NCBI GenBank assembly: GCA_964517145.1
Contig: CAZFBN010000135.1
Coordinates: 1-15,340, forward strand
DNA from: JADJNW01 sp964517145
GTDB lineage: Bacteria; Bacteroidota; Bacteroidia; Chitinophagales; Saprospiraceae
Reading direction: 5' to 3'
Length of the DNA stretch: 15,340 bases
This document shows, one piece after another, positions 6,921 to 15,094 of the stretch. Every line of letters starts with the position of its first letter. Position 1 is the first letter of the stretch. The notes beneath the pieces are model-generated. The model did no database searches, was not told where the DNA came from, and saw nothing but the letters and a program-made list of their open reading frames with translations. The translations under genes were made by a program, and so were the position numbers.

Positions 6921-9900
6921 TTAAAGTTCTGTTAATATAATTCTTACAATACCTTTTGCATTTGGTTCAGAGATACTTTCAACTTTAAAAGTAGATTCTG
7001 TAGGAAACAGTAATTCTGACCGAGGTTTATCCCGGTAGTGTATTCCATCGGCTAAGTCTGATATATCTTTCGCTTTTGAAGGTGATTTTAAATCAATTAT
7101 TATTTCAATTAAAGCATTTGGATCATCAAAAAAAGACCCATCAGGATTACTGCCCACAGAAGTAAATTCACTATGGCTTACGTCACTTTGCCGATATTTA
7201 TCTACAATTAAGTTTCTGGCTTCTATCCTTTCTGCTAAAGTTTCTCCCTTTACTTTGATTCCTCGATATACCGAGCTACCGCCTTGCCATGTAGGTAGTT
7301 TACTAAGTGCTGAATTAATTAGATTAGTTATCATAGCAGTCTTCTCTAAATCAATCCCATCTCTTAATGATGCGTTCAAAGTAAGATAAAAGAAATTAGT
7401 AGTATAACCAAATATAGCATGAGCTTCTGCCTTTGTTAAGGTACTTGGATTTGCATTCATAAAGTTATCGATAATTTCGTAGTACTCATCTCCATAATCT
7501 GCTCCATGGCGTGTAAATAATTCATATCGTGACATCCCAAATGCTTCTAATGCTTCCACATATTCATCAGGATACTCTGTCATAGCTTTTACAGCTCTTG
7601 CTCTCAAAATGTCTAAACTCGGAGGATTTTTAAATTGTAAAAAGAAATTATCATCCAAATTTCTAAAATAGTTATTAAAATTAACCCAATCATCAATACG
7701 TTCTGGGTTGGAAACAAAGGTTTCTATTAGTTCATCACTACCATCTTTTGCCAAATCTTCAAATAATCGCAACATTTGGGCATCATCCAATCCTGCCTCA
7801 TCTGCATATTTCCACAATCCTGCCAAATCAGGATCGGTCAAGAATTTTAATGCAAGTTTTGGATTGGTATATATCAAATCATCAATCCAATTCAAATATT
7901 TTAAGGTTTGCTGGCTGGTCATACCAGCAGCACTGGCAGCGTTTACAACAGCATCTATCTTTTGAGCCTTCGTAATAATTTGTCCAGTCTCATCGGCATA
8001 CCTAATAACAAATTCTAATAAATTGTAAATTTTTGTGCCAATTTTTACCCCATATCTACTGCCAATTAAGACAATACCCGCAGCTCCTGGGCTAAAAGCG
8101 ACAGACAAAGTAGCCTCTCGTGTATTGCCTTCATAAATATACCATGCGGCATTTAGGTAATCTGCACCATCAATTACTAAACCTATTGCGTCTAATGCAA
8201 AATGTCCAATAGGGCTACCATATTCATATAAAATACCTAACAAAGCCCTCATCAAACCATTCGTATATTCCCAAGCCGGATGGCTAGGGGGATCGAATGG
8301 TAGCCATTTTCCACAGGCATATATTTGATAAGTAATATTTCCCGTTTCATCAATGGAGCCATAAATCCAACTTACCTCTCCATTACTGTTTTTCATAGCC
8401 ATCGTCCATCCAAATACACCTGTGTCACCATCTGGTTTATTATGAGGATTAAGATTAATAGCAAACGGCTTATCAAAAGAAGCTTCAGAAATAGCAACTG
8501 GACAATAATAAACTGCATAAAACCTTCTGTCTGGATAGCTTTCTACATTTGAAAAACTAGCAACATGAGGCTCTTTTACTGTTGGAGTGGCAGTAACGTC
8601 ATAACCAGCACCGGTATATTTCATAATTTCTACCTCGATGTGGTTATTGGGGCAGGGCTCGGGGTAATAAGTGCCTGCTTGTATTTCTAGCACACCATTA
8701 TTTAATGCTGCGATATTTGGTAAAATGCTTGGATCAAAAGTATAGTAATCTCCGTTTTCTACATTGTAGTACCCCAAAAATTTGCCTCCACATGTATGAG
8801 CTCGCCACGTTCCTTTTTTATCTCCTTCATGCACCTTAAAGTAGGTGATTGCCCTTTGATCTATTTGATCTCGATAATCAACTTTTGTCCCAAATTCTAC
8901 CGTCGATCCAGGTGGTACATATACCAATTTACCTGAAGGGGTCAAACCAACTACGGGCTGGTTATATTGGCAAGTAGTTTGGTCTGGCCCAAATTGAAGG
9001 CGATCACGGGTATATCTAATTGTAGCAGGAGCTAATGGAACAGAATCGGCAGCTGATTTTGAAGACAAGACATGATTGAGTGTAAAGTGTAAAATTTGTT
9101 CTGACTTGGAAGCAAATCCATAATTATCTGGGTCTTCTTTTGCCAAATTAAATAACTCAATAAGTGATTCAGTTGTTACATCAGTCTCACCTGAACTAAA
9201 TACTTTTACATACAGGCAATCGTTGTCTCCTTCACGATTCAAGAGATGCATCCAAATACCTAAATCGCTCTCAGAAAAGTTTCCCTTGTTCTGTTGATAG
9301 AAATCAGATTCGCAAAAACTACCATTTTCGGTTATTAAACCTTTTGGTAAAGTGCTACAAGCAATTTCGCTATTTAGACGTGAATTTAATATCGTCTGTA
9401 ACTGCTCAGTAGTAATATTTTCACCTGGCAAGGATTGAAAATGGAATTGTACTCCAGAAGCCTGATTGTCAACAGTCTCCATATTTTTTTCTAATACAGG
9501 CTTTTTTGTTCTTAATTGCTCAGGATCCGATGTTACAGTTATAGGAATACATACAAATCCTTCATCTTCTAAACTTTGTGCTATATCCTCAGGACTTTCC
9601 TGGCTTTTTACTTCAGCCGTTCCGGTATATTGGCAACCGTTAGGGTCAGTAATAGTAACGGTATAAGTTCCAGCTGCTGTTACAATGATTTTTTCAGGAC
9701 TTGGAGCATTCGTAAAATTGCCATCAGTGGTTCCCCATTGATAAGTATTGCCAGGCTCAGATGGAACAGATAATTCTATCTGCTGTCCTGCACAGATTAT
9801 GGCAGGATCAGGCTGTATTTTTATCTCTACATCTTCGGATGATTTTATATTTATAGAAGCTGTACCCTTGCAGCCGTTATCATCGGTGACCGTAACAGAG

Positions 9901-12900
9901 TAAGTATTCGGCTCAAAAATGGTAATAATTGGCTCTTCTCCTATAATTTGATCTTCTCCCGCAATGGACCACAAATAACTAATATATCCTGCAGGATTTG
10001 CCGTGAGCGTAGAAGTGACATCTTCACAAATAGCGGGTTCCGTGGCAGTGATAGTGACTGGTAGCTGAGGAAGTACTGTAACCGTAAAGGTGTGTGTACC
10101 AATTAAATTTCCGTCGTCATCTGTGATATGAATCTTATAAGTGGTTGTTCTTTTTGGACTAACCGTGATCGCATTAGAGTTGCTGTTCGGTATAAAATCT
10201 TCGGATTCCCATTTCACACAGTCATTCGTTGGAAAAGTCAAATCAATTTCCTCGCCGTAACATATAGTCCTTTCAGTAGCGCTATTACATTCCGGTTTTC
10301 TACTACATTCCGGGTCAGTACAGTCTGCCAAGCCATCGCCATCTTCATCGCCTACCTGGTCACATAATTCTTTTGGTTTTAACAAAAAGACGGGATTATC
10401 CTCATATTCCTCCTCACACTGCCCACTATATACAAATACATTGTATGCACCTGGTTCCAGATCGGTAAAGGTAGGCACCGCCTGACGGGTCACACCGCTG
10501 TCTATACTGTACAGGTAAGCCTTGCTGTCAGAAGGCGTAATGGTGATGCTACCTTTTACCTGCGTTGGCACAAAAACTGGATTGCTTGCTGTCACTGCAA
10601 AAGAAGCTACGCCGCAGCTCGTTGTATCCGCACAATCAATCAAATTGTCAAAGTCATTATCTATATCATCATTACACATCTCCACACACGCCGGTCTTTC
10701 CAACACCATCGAATCCGATGTCTCCACACACCCACTCGCCACATTGCGTATAGTGATGCGGTAAGTCCCTTCTCCTACATTCGCAAAGACGGTACTATCT
10801 TGCCAGGTCGCCCCATTGTTGAGGCTATATTGGTACGTTTCCGAACTGTACGGAGTGATAGAGATGGTACCATAAATCGGATTCGGTGGGCAATCGGGCT
10901 GCGTGAGGGAGATAGCATATGGTGCAATCCCACAACTAGTGGTATCAGCACAGTCTATCAAACCATCAAAGTCATTGTCTATACTATCATTGCAGATTTC
11001 CTGACAAGTAGGACGCTGCAAGGTGAGGGGCATATATGCCAGGGTACAGCCGCTAGCAATTCGTTTCACCACAATCTGGTACGTCCCCTCATTCAGGTTG
11101 GTAAAAACGGCGGTACTTTGCCACGTGGCACCGCTGTCAATGCTGTATTGATAATCTGTCGCATTGCCATAAGGAGCAATCGTAATGCTACCATGGACCG
11201 GCGCAGGTGGACAGCCGGGCTGGGTGAAGCTTACTGCGTAGCTGGGCACGGCGCAGTCCGTATCGGCACAGTCGGCATTTCCATCACCGTCGTCATCTAG
11301 GGTGTTATCGCATATTTCCGGGCAGGTGGGTACTTCCAGTACGACCGGATTGGTACCTAAGGGAGCCGTGCAGCCCGTACTCAGATTTTTGATGACAATG
11401 GAGTACGTACCGGGGAAACGATTGGTGAAAGTGCTATCATTCTGGAAATTAACGCCGCCATCTACACTAAAGGCGTACAAAGGCGTAAGCGCAGGGTAAG
11501 GAATCAGGTTGGCTTCTGCTACCTTGCCAACTGTACGGGCAGTGCTACCATTGACCATTCCCGGTGGTAAGCCGGAAGTGGCATCACTCGTAGCGCTTGA
11601 TTCCCAGGCGTTACCATTGGCTTGTATAGCGGTCAGAAAAGTAAGCTGTTTTATTTGACTTACATCCAGCGATTTGGCAGATAAAGCAATCAACTGATCG
11701 CCTGCGGTGCTCAGGTCAAAATTGGGATCGTTGCTATCATAAACGGCGTAATTGGGTATGGCTTCGTCAAACAACACCGTTCCGGCAGTAGCCGAAGCAT
11801 TAGTGCGGGTGATGGTGACAGACGTACCGGCAGCTAAACCACCGGCTGGTGCCGTCCATTCTGCCAGCCCTTCCTGCGTTCGCAAGCCACTGGTACTATT
11901 CACCCAGCCTTTATCGGTAAAAATCAGTTTGGTTCCCGCAGCAATAGGCTGTCTTACTACAAAAGTAAACTGATCCGGGTCGGCATCATACTGTGTAATG
12001 GCGACATCGCCGGGTGCTAGGGTGAAGAAGGTCTTTGCTGCCGTACTGTTCTTCGCACCGCTTATTACGATGCTGCCGTTATTGCCACCAAGCGGACACG
12101 TTGGTTGCGTCACATCCACGGCAAATCCAGTTGTCACCAATGCACAGTCAGTATCCACACAGTCAATATTGCCATCCCCATCGTTATCTACGCCATCGTT
12201 ACATACCTCCCGGCAGGTAGGCAGGGAGAATGTCATCGGGTTAGCGGAATAGCTAAGCGTACAACCACTACTAGTATTCCGCACTACTACCCGGTAAGTT
12301 CCCGCTCCCAAATTGTTGAAAGTAGTAGAATTGTACCAGTTGACGCCATTATCTATACTATATTGGTAAGTACCTCCCCCTGATAAGTTGATCATAATGT
12401 TCCCCAATGCAATATCCGGGGCACAAGCAGGCAGGGTGGGCGTCACTGTGAATGCAGGCACACCACAAGGTCCATCGGCACAATCTGCCAGTCCATTGCC
12501 ATCATTATCAAAGCCATCTCCACAAATTTCTGTACAGGCAAACACTTGCACCGGATTGCCGGCAAAGGCGGTGATACAATCCCCTTTTTTCACCAACACC
12601 CGATAGAAACCTGGATTCAGATTGGCAAATGTAGGGCTAGTTTGCCAGGTCTGTCCACCGTCAATACTGTAGGAGATGGTATTATCGAATATAGGAGGAG
12701 TAGTTGACCAATTTGACACTTTACCTAACAGTAAGGCAGTAGTTCCATTAGTGAGGGTAGGTGGTTTAGCTGAAGATTTACTATCACCAACATTAGTATC
12801 CCAGTTTGTACCATTCCAGTGGATACCTGCAATTATTTTAATACTATCTGCATGAAAGGAGTTACCGGTAAATACAAACAGTTGGTCTCCATCTATAGTT

Positions 12901-15029
12901 ACCTGACTAAGCCAATAATAATCCAGATTGAAATTTAAATCTGAGTCAAAAGCCTGATAATTAGGAATGTCTTCATCTACTTTGACCGTTCCTATATTAA
13001 CCGAAGCTCTTGGCAGAAAAATATTTCCTGAAGTTCTAATAATGATTCTAATTAGGGTTCCCGCTGTTACGCCTTGGGTAGGTGCAGTCCATTCTACTAA
13101 GCCCTCTCTGAGTAAAAATCCAATTGGACTGGTGTTGCGCCAACCATTGTCCGTAAACATCAGCTTTGTACCTGCGGCAAGATTTACAATTGGAGCGAAT
13201 GAGAAAGTATCTGTACCTGAAGAACTTGCGAAAAAAGAGACAAACTTGATGTCTCCAACTTGCAATGCAGCAGTATTTTTGTAAACAAGCCCGGTATTGA
13301 CCGTAATAGTACCTTTTGTATTGGTAGAACAGTTTGTCTGGGTCACCTGTACTTGCATAGTCGTCAGTCCACAAGTGGCATCCGGGCAGTTATCCACCCC
13401 GCCTACCCCATCATTATCTATCCCATCATTACAAATTTCCGGGCATGTAAGAGGTTGTAATGTTACTGGATTTGCAGCATGATAAGCAATACAGGCAGAG
13501 GTAGCTGATTTTATTACAATTTGATAGCTACCCTGCGGTAAATTGGAAAAAGTAGCCGAGCTTTGAAAAGTTTGTCCCCCATTAATACTGTACTGATACG
13601 TTCCCGCAGGAGCAGCTGTGATTGTGATAGAACCATTGGTTGCCCCGCAAATGGTAGGACGTATGGTTTGTACACTTTGTACCGTGATGCCACTCGGCGC
13701 TGGGACAACCACCGGTGGATAGCTGACGGCACAACTTCCATCCGATTTCGTCACCACCACATTGTACGTTCCTGCTTTTAGATTTGAAAAAATATTACTG
13801 GTCGAAAAACTAAGACCATTATTTATGCTATAGCGTAAGCCGGTGCCTCCTTGCGCAGTGATGGTGATTTGTCCATTTGCGAGTGCCGTATCACAAGTAG
13901 TAGGCGCAACTGTATTTACGCTGGTAATGGTAACTACTCCTGTACCATTCACTTGCACTGGTGTCGGATAAGTAACTTCACATGTACCAGTGCTATTCTT
14001 CACCAGCACGGTATAAGTTCCGGGCACTAATCCATTTATAATATTGGAGGTTTGCCAGGTACCGCCTTGTATTTTATAATACAGCGTACCGCTACCACTG
14101 GCACTAATAGTTATCCTTCCGTCGGGTGCTGCGCAGGAAGTAGCAGCGGTAGTGCTTACGTTGGTGATATTAATAGTGCTCGTACCGCCCAGTGTTGCGG
14201 TGCGGGTCACTTTACAGCTTTCATCACCCGATATGGCGACGGCAACGGTGTAAGTTCCTGGGCTAAGATTGGTAAACAGCGCATTACCCGACCAGGTCAC
14301 ACCATTGTCAATGCTGTACATCAAGTCTATATTATTAGGATGAGTTGCATTGATTTGAATTTGTCCGTTGGGCGTAGCGCAACTGTTGGAAGCGGTGGTC
14401 GTCACACTGTTAATCGTTGGGCGAGCTAATTTCGGCACAGTTGCAGTTGTCGAGGATACACATCGTCCGTCGCTGGTAGCTACTTCCACCGTATAAGCAC
14501 CACCTGCCAGATTGTTAAACGTATTACTACTGCTCCACGTGCCGCCGTTCAGCCGGTATCTCAAATCACTATATCCCCCTGGAGCAACATTCGTCGCATC
14601 AATGCTGATGGAGCCGTTATTGGAGCAAAAGGATGCCTCAGTGGTAGTAACATTATTTATAAGTGGTTCTCCACCTGGAAGTGCTTCGAGTGTGTAATTC
14701 AAGGATATAGTACACTGTGTAGTCTGGTTTCTTCCATATATGGTATGATTCCCAGCAAGTACATTATAGAATGAATTTGGTTCGTAGCGTGTATAACCTG
14801 GCTGCCAAGTACCACCATTAAGTCTAAATTCCCAATTTAAATCTCCTTTATACCAAAAAGTAATAGTGCCAGTTGCAGAACAGTTAGCAGGTTTTACGGT
14901 GTATTCTTCATATATACCTATCGCTATACTCGCTTCACATTCAGTCAAAGACTGCGCAAATCCTTTATTGACAATGAAGCAAAAAAATAAGTTCAGCAGC
15001 ACAGCTGCACACAACTTGAACCCGGTCAT
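6921..15029 (-). CDS. Giant SprB/MopE-repeat surface protein with C-terminal ADP-ribosyltransferase toxin domain
   Basis: This 2702-residue protein is predicted to be exported and to carry a C-terminal enzyme that transfers ADP-ribose from NAD+ to a target. Order of parts: signal peptide (1 to about 25, ending GFAQ); six SprB/Ig-like units (26-530); six further units each tied to MopE-type Cys/Asp elements, two with inserted domains (531-1581); three Ig/PKD-like units (1582-1806); an unclassified region (about 1807-2260); a pretoxin-like hydrophobic segment (2265-2335); a helical region; and the ART domain (2531-2702) with R2589, T2623-S2624 and E2672. No type IX secretion C-terminal domain is visible, because the toxin occupies that end. 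The ATG at 15029 immediately precedes the signal peptide. The stop lies 10 bases before the next gene. The layout is that of a polymorphic toxin. The target and the outer-membrane export route are unknown. The ART assignment is firm at motif level, and the delivery role is inferred. Confidence 0.9.
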   Translation of the reverse strand: MTGFKLCAAVLLNLFFCFIVNKGFAQSLTECEASIAIGIYEEYTVKPANCSATGTITFWYKGDLNWEFRLNGGTWQPGYTRYEPNSFYNVLAGNHTIYGRNQTTQCTISLNYTLEALPGGEPLINNVTTTEASFCSNNGSISIDATNVAPGGYSDLRYRLNGGTWSSSNTFNNLAGGAYTVEVATSDGRCVSSTTATVPKLARPTINSVTTTASNSCATPNGQIQINATHPNNIDLMYSIDNGVTWSGNALFTNLSPGTYTVAVAISGDESCKVTRTATLGGTSTINITNVSTTAATSCAAPDGRITISASGSGTLYYKIQGGTWQTSNIINGLVPGTYTVLVKNSTGTCEVTYPTPVQVNGTGVVTITSVNTVAPTTCDTALANGQITITAQGGTGLRYSINNGLSFSTSNIFSNLKAGTYNVVVTKSDGSCAVSYPPVVVPAPSGITVQSVQTIRPTICGATNGSITITAAPAGTYQYSINGGQTFQSSATFSNLPQGSYQIVIKSATSACIAYHAANPVTLQPLTCPEICNDGIDNDGVGGVDNCPDATCGLTTMQVQVTQTNCSTNTKGTITVNTGLVYKNTAALQVGDIKFVSFFASSSGTDTFSFAPIVNLAAGTKLMFTDNGWRNTSPIGFLLREGLVEWTAPTQGVTAGTLIRIIIRTSGNIFLPRASVNIGTVKVDEDIPNYQAFDSDLNFNLDYYWLSQVTIDGDQLFVFTGNSFHADSIKIIAGIHWNGTNWDTNVGDSKSSAKPPTLTNGTTALLLGKVSNWSTTPPIFDNTISYSIDGGQTWQTSPTFANLNPGFYRVLVKKGDCITAFAGNPVQVFACTEICGDGFDNDGNGLADCADGPCGVPAFTVTPTLPACAPDIALGNIMINLSGGGTYQYSIDNGVNWYNSTTFNNLGAGTYRVVVRNTSSGCTLSYSANPMTFSLPTCREVCNDGVDNDGDGNIDCVDTDCALVTTGFAVDVTQPTCPLGGNNGSIVISGAKNSTAAKTFFTLAPGDVAITQYDADPDQFTFVVRQPIAAGTKLIFTDKGWVNSTSGLRTQEGLAEWTAPAGGLAAGTSVTITRTNASATAGTVLFDEAIPNYAVYDSNDPNFDLSTAGDQLIALSAKSLDVSQIKQLTFLTAIQANGNAWESSATSDATSGLPPGMVNGSTARTVGKVAEANLIPYPALTPLYAFSVDGGVNFQNDSTFTNRFPGTYSIVIKNLSTGCTAPLGTNPVVLEVPTCPEICDNTLDDDGDGNADCADTDCAVPSYAVSFTQPGCPPAPVHGSITIAPYGNATDYQYSIDSGATWQSTAVFTNLNEGTYQIVVKRIASGCTLAYMPLTLQRPTCQEICNDSIDNDFDGLIDCADTTSCGIAPYAISLTQPDCPPNPIYGTISITPYSSETYQYSLNNGATWQDSTVFANVGEGTYRITIRNVASGCVETSDSMVLERPACVEMCNDDIDNDFDNLIDCADTTSCGVASFAVTASNPVFVPTQVKGSITITPSDSKAYLYSIDSGVTRQAVPTFTDLEPGAYNVFVYSGQCEEEYEDNPVFLLKPKELCDQVGDEDGDGLADCTDPECSRKPECNSATERTICYGEEIDLTFPTNDCVKWESEDFIPNSNSNAITVSPKRTTTYKIHITDDDGNLIGTHTFTVTVLPQLPVTITATEPAICEDVTSTLTANPAGYISYLWSIAGEDQIIGEEPIITIFEPNTYSVTVTDDNGCKGTASINIKSSEDVEIKIQPDPAIICAGQQIELSVPSEPGNTYQWGTTDGNFTNAPSPEKIIVTAAGTYTVTITDPNGCQYTGTAEVKSQESPEDIAQSLEDEGFVCIPITVTSDPEQLRTKKPVLEKNMETVDNQASGVQFHFQSLPGENITTEQLQTILNSRLNSEIACSTLPKGLITENGSFCESDFYQQNKGNFSESDLGIWMHLLNREGDNDCLYVKVFSSGETDVTTESLIELFNLAKEDPDNYGFASKSEQILHFTLNHVLSSKSAADSVPLAPATIRYTRDRLQFGPDQTTCQYNQPVVGLTPSGKLVYVPPGSTVEFGTKVDYRDQIDQRAITYFKVHEGDKKGTWRAHTCGGKFLGYYNVENGDYYTFDPSILPNIAALNNGVLEIQAGTYYPEPCPNNHIEVEIMKYTGAGYDVTATPTVKEPHVASFSNVESYPDRRFYAVYYCPVAISEASFDKPFAINLNPHNKPDGDTGVFGWTMAMKNSNGEVSWIYGSIDETGNITYQIYACGKWLPFDPPSHPAWEYTNGLMRALLGILYEYGSPIGHFALDAIGLVIDGADYLNAAWYIYEGNTREATLSVAFSPGAAGIVLIGSRYGVKIGTKIYNLLEFVIRYADETGQIITKAQKIDAVVNAASAAGMTSQQTLKYLNWIDDLIYTNPKLALKFLTDPDLAGLWKYADEAGLDDAQMLRLFEDLAKDGSDELIETFVSNPERIDDWVNFNNYFRNLDDNFFLQFKNPPSLDILRARAVKAMTEYPDEYVEALEAFGMSRYELFTRHGADYGDEYYEIIDNFMNANPSTLTKAEAHAIFGYTTNFFYLTLNASLRDGIDLEKTAMITNLINSALSKLPTWQGGSSVYRGIKVKGETLAERIEARNLIVDKYRQSDVSHSEFTSVGSNPDGSFFDDPNALIEIIIDLKSPSKAKDISDLADGIHYRDKPRSELLFPTESTFKVESISEPNAKGIVRIILTEL
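6924..7439 (-). other. ADP-ribosyltransferase exoenzyme domain (toxin warhead)
   Basis: Residues 2531-2702 show the order of an ADP-ribosyltransferase exoenzyme of the R-S-E class. First comes a leading helix L-T-K-A-E-A-x-x-x-x-x-Y-T with N-x-S-L-R (2531-2556). Next is V-Y-R-G with the NAD-binding arginine R2589, then F-T-S-V-G (2622-2626) in place of F-x-S-T-S, and finally R-S-E-L-L-F-P with catalytic E2672, followed by T-F-K-V. The first residue of the usual E-x-E or Q-x-E pair is arginine (R2670), which is odd and could affect which amino acid is modified. The domain ends at the stop codon, as expected for a toxin tip. Its DNA is A+T-rich compared with the stalk. Confidence 0.82.
8025..8237 (-). 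other. Pretoxin-like hydrophobic segment
   Basis: Residues 2265-2335 read as two hydrophobic stretches around L-D-A-I-G-L-V-I-D-G-A-D-Y-L-N, then a Y-E-G-N acidic turn and A-x-L-S-V-A-F-S-P-G-A-A-G. This follows the general pattern (LDxxGLxPxxGxxxDxxNAxxYxxxGDxxxAxLS) often found just before the warhead of polymorphic toxins, though degenerate here. It may help release or membrane passage of the toxin domain. The match is by eye. Confidence 0.55.
9610..10286 (-). repeat. Three Ig/PKD-like units of the toxin stalk
   Basis: Residues 1582-1806 hold three further beta-sandwich-like units, visible as repeated I-C-x-G/D-x-x-x-x-L starts, central Y-x-W motifs and T-Y-x-V-T-V/I-T-D-x-N-G-C ends. They differ from the earlier units by lacking MopE-type elements. 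They resemble PKD/Ig-like adhesin modules common in Bacteroidota. They probably form the last part of the rigid stalk. Confidence 0.65.
11485..12055 (-). other. Inserted secreted domain, copy 2
   Basis: Residues about 992-1182 form the second copy. It is again placed inside a SprB-like unit, between S-I-V-I-S-G and Y-A-F-S-V-D-G-G. It keeps the shared A-A-G-T-K-L-I-F-T-D-K-G-W, E-G-L-A-E-W-T-A-P, A-I-P-N-Y and G-D-Q-L signatures. The same insertion point in two units suggests that a whole unit-plus-insert was duplicated. Function unknown. Confidence 0.6.
12691..13278 (-). other. Inserted secreted domain, copy 1
   Basis: Residues about 585-779 interrupt a SprB-like unit between its G-T-I-T-V strand and its Y-S-I-D-G-G strand. 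The segment contains A-A-G-T-K-L-x-F-T-D-x-G-W, E-G-L-x-E-W-T-A-P, D-E-x-I-P-N-Y and G-D-Q-L motifs that it shares with copy 2. Similar domains with TDxGW and GDQ motifs occur in secreted bacterial proteins, but I know no function for them. Copy 1 is closely similar to copy 2 but not identical. Confidence 0.6.
13440..14954 (-). repeat. Six N-terminal SprB/Ig-like units of the toxin stalk
   Basis: Residues 26-530 contain six units of roughly 80 residues. Each begins with a Cys-containing segment followed by G-x-I-x-I, then Y/R-x-I/L-N/D-G-G-x-T/S-W/F, then F-x-N-L-x-x-G-x-Y-x-V, and a second Cys late in the unit. These resemble SprB repeats and related Ig-like folds found on Bacteroidota surface adhesins. 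The likely role is an extended stalk holding the toxin away from the cell. The last unit runs straight into the first MopE-type element. Confidence 0.75.
14955..15029 (-). other. Signal peptide of the giant toxin
   Basis: Residues 1-25 have a lysine at position 5, a hydrophobic core (residues 6-20, rich in L, F, A, V) and a likely cleavage site after F-A or F-A-Q, the form usual in Bacteroidota. It predicts Sec-dependent export and supports the chosen start codon. An overlapping upstream ATG in another frame runs into TGA at once. Confidence 0.8.
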
Positions 15030-15055
15030 TTCATTTATGTTTTTCGTTCGCTAAA

Positions 15056-15087
15056 ATATCATATATCCAAATACATACATATGATAT
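15056..15087. repeat. Nine-base inverted repeat in the leader
   Basis: ATATCATAT (15056-15064) and ATATGATAT (15079-15087) form a perfect inverted repeat around a 14-base loop, 27 bases before the toxin start. It could be an operator or a leader hairpin. It consists almost only of A and T, so chance is a real alternative. Confidence 0.3.
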
Positions 15088-15094
15088 ATTTGAG

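Larger units (their letters stand above)
10287..13439 (-). repeat. Seven MopE-type Cys/Asp elements alternating with SprB-like units
   Basis: Seven elements of the form C-x-D-x-x-D-N/D-D-x-D-x-x-x-D-C-x-D-x-x-C begin near residues 531, 832, 940, 1237, 1343, 1450 and 1554. They match the putative metal-binding motif seen in MopE-like and thrombospondin-type-3-like proteins, where Asp-rich loops usually bind calcium and cysteines pair. Spacing is about 104-108 residues except for two gaps of about 300, which hold inserted domains. The first copy is degenerate: it has lost Asp positions and reads D-G-V-G-G-V-D. The likely role is a calcium-stiffened stalk; metal binding is inferred from family knowledge. 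Confidence 0.75.

Noticed and set aside
10800..11300. 166-residue plus-strand reading frame opposite the MopE repeats
   Set aside because: Antisense shadow of repetitive G+C-richer coding DNA with no recognisable domain.
13048..13374. 108-residue minus-strand reading frame inside the toxin gene
   Set aside because: It lies wholly inside the long coding frame, has improbable composition rich in Tyr, Arg and Cys, and shows no start signals of its own.
10287..13440. Regularly spaced DNA similarities that might suggest a CRISPR array
   Set aside because: The repeats encode in-frame Cys/Asp protein elements spaced by about 320 or 900 bases, far from CRISPR spacing.
39..15029. Type IX secretion C-terminal domain on either giant protein
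   Set aside because: The last residues of the first protein are the ART domain and those of the second a propeller-like blade. Neither shows the usual sorting-domain pattern, so the export route is left open.
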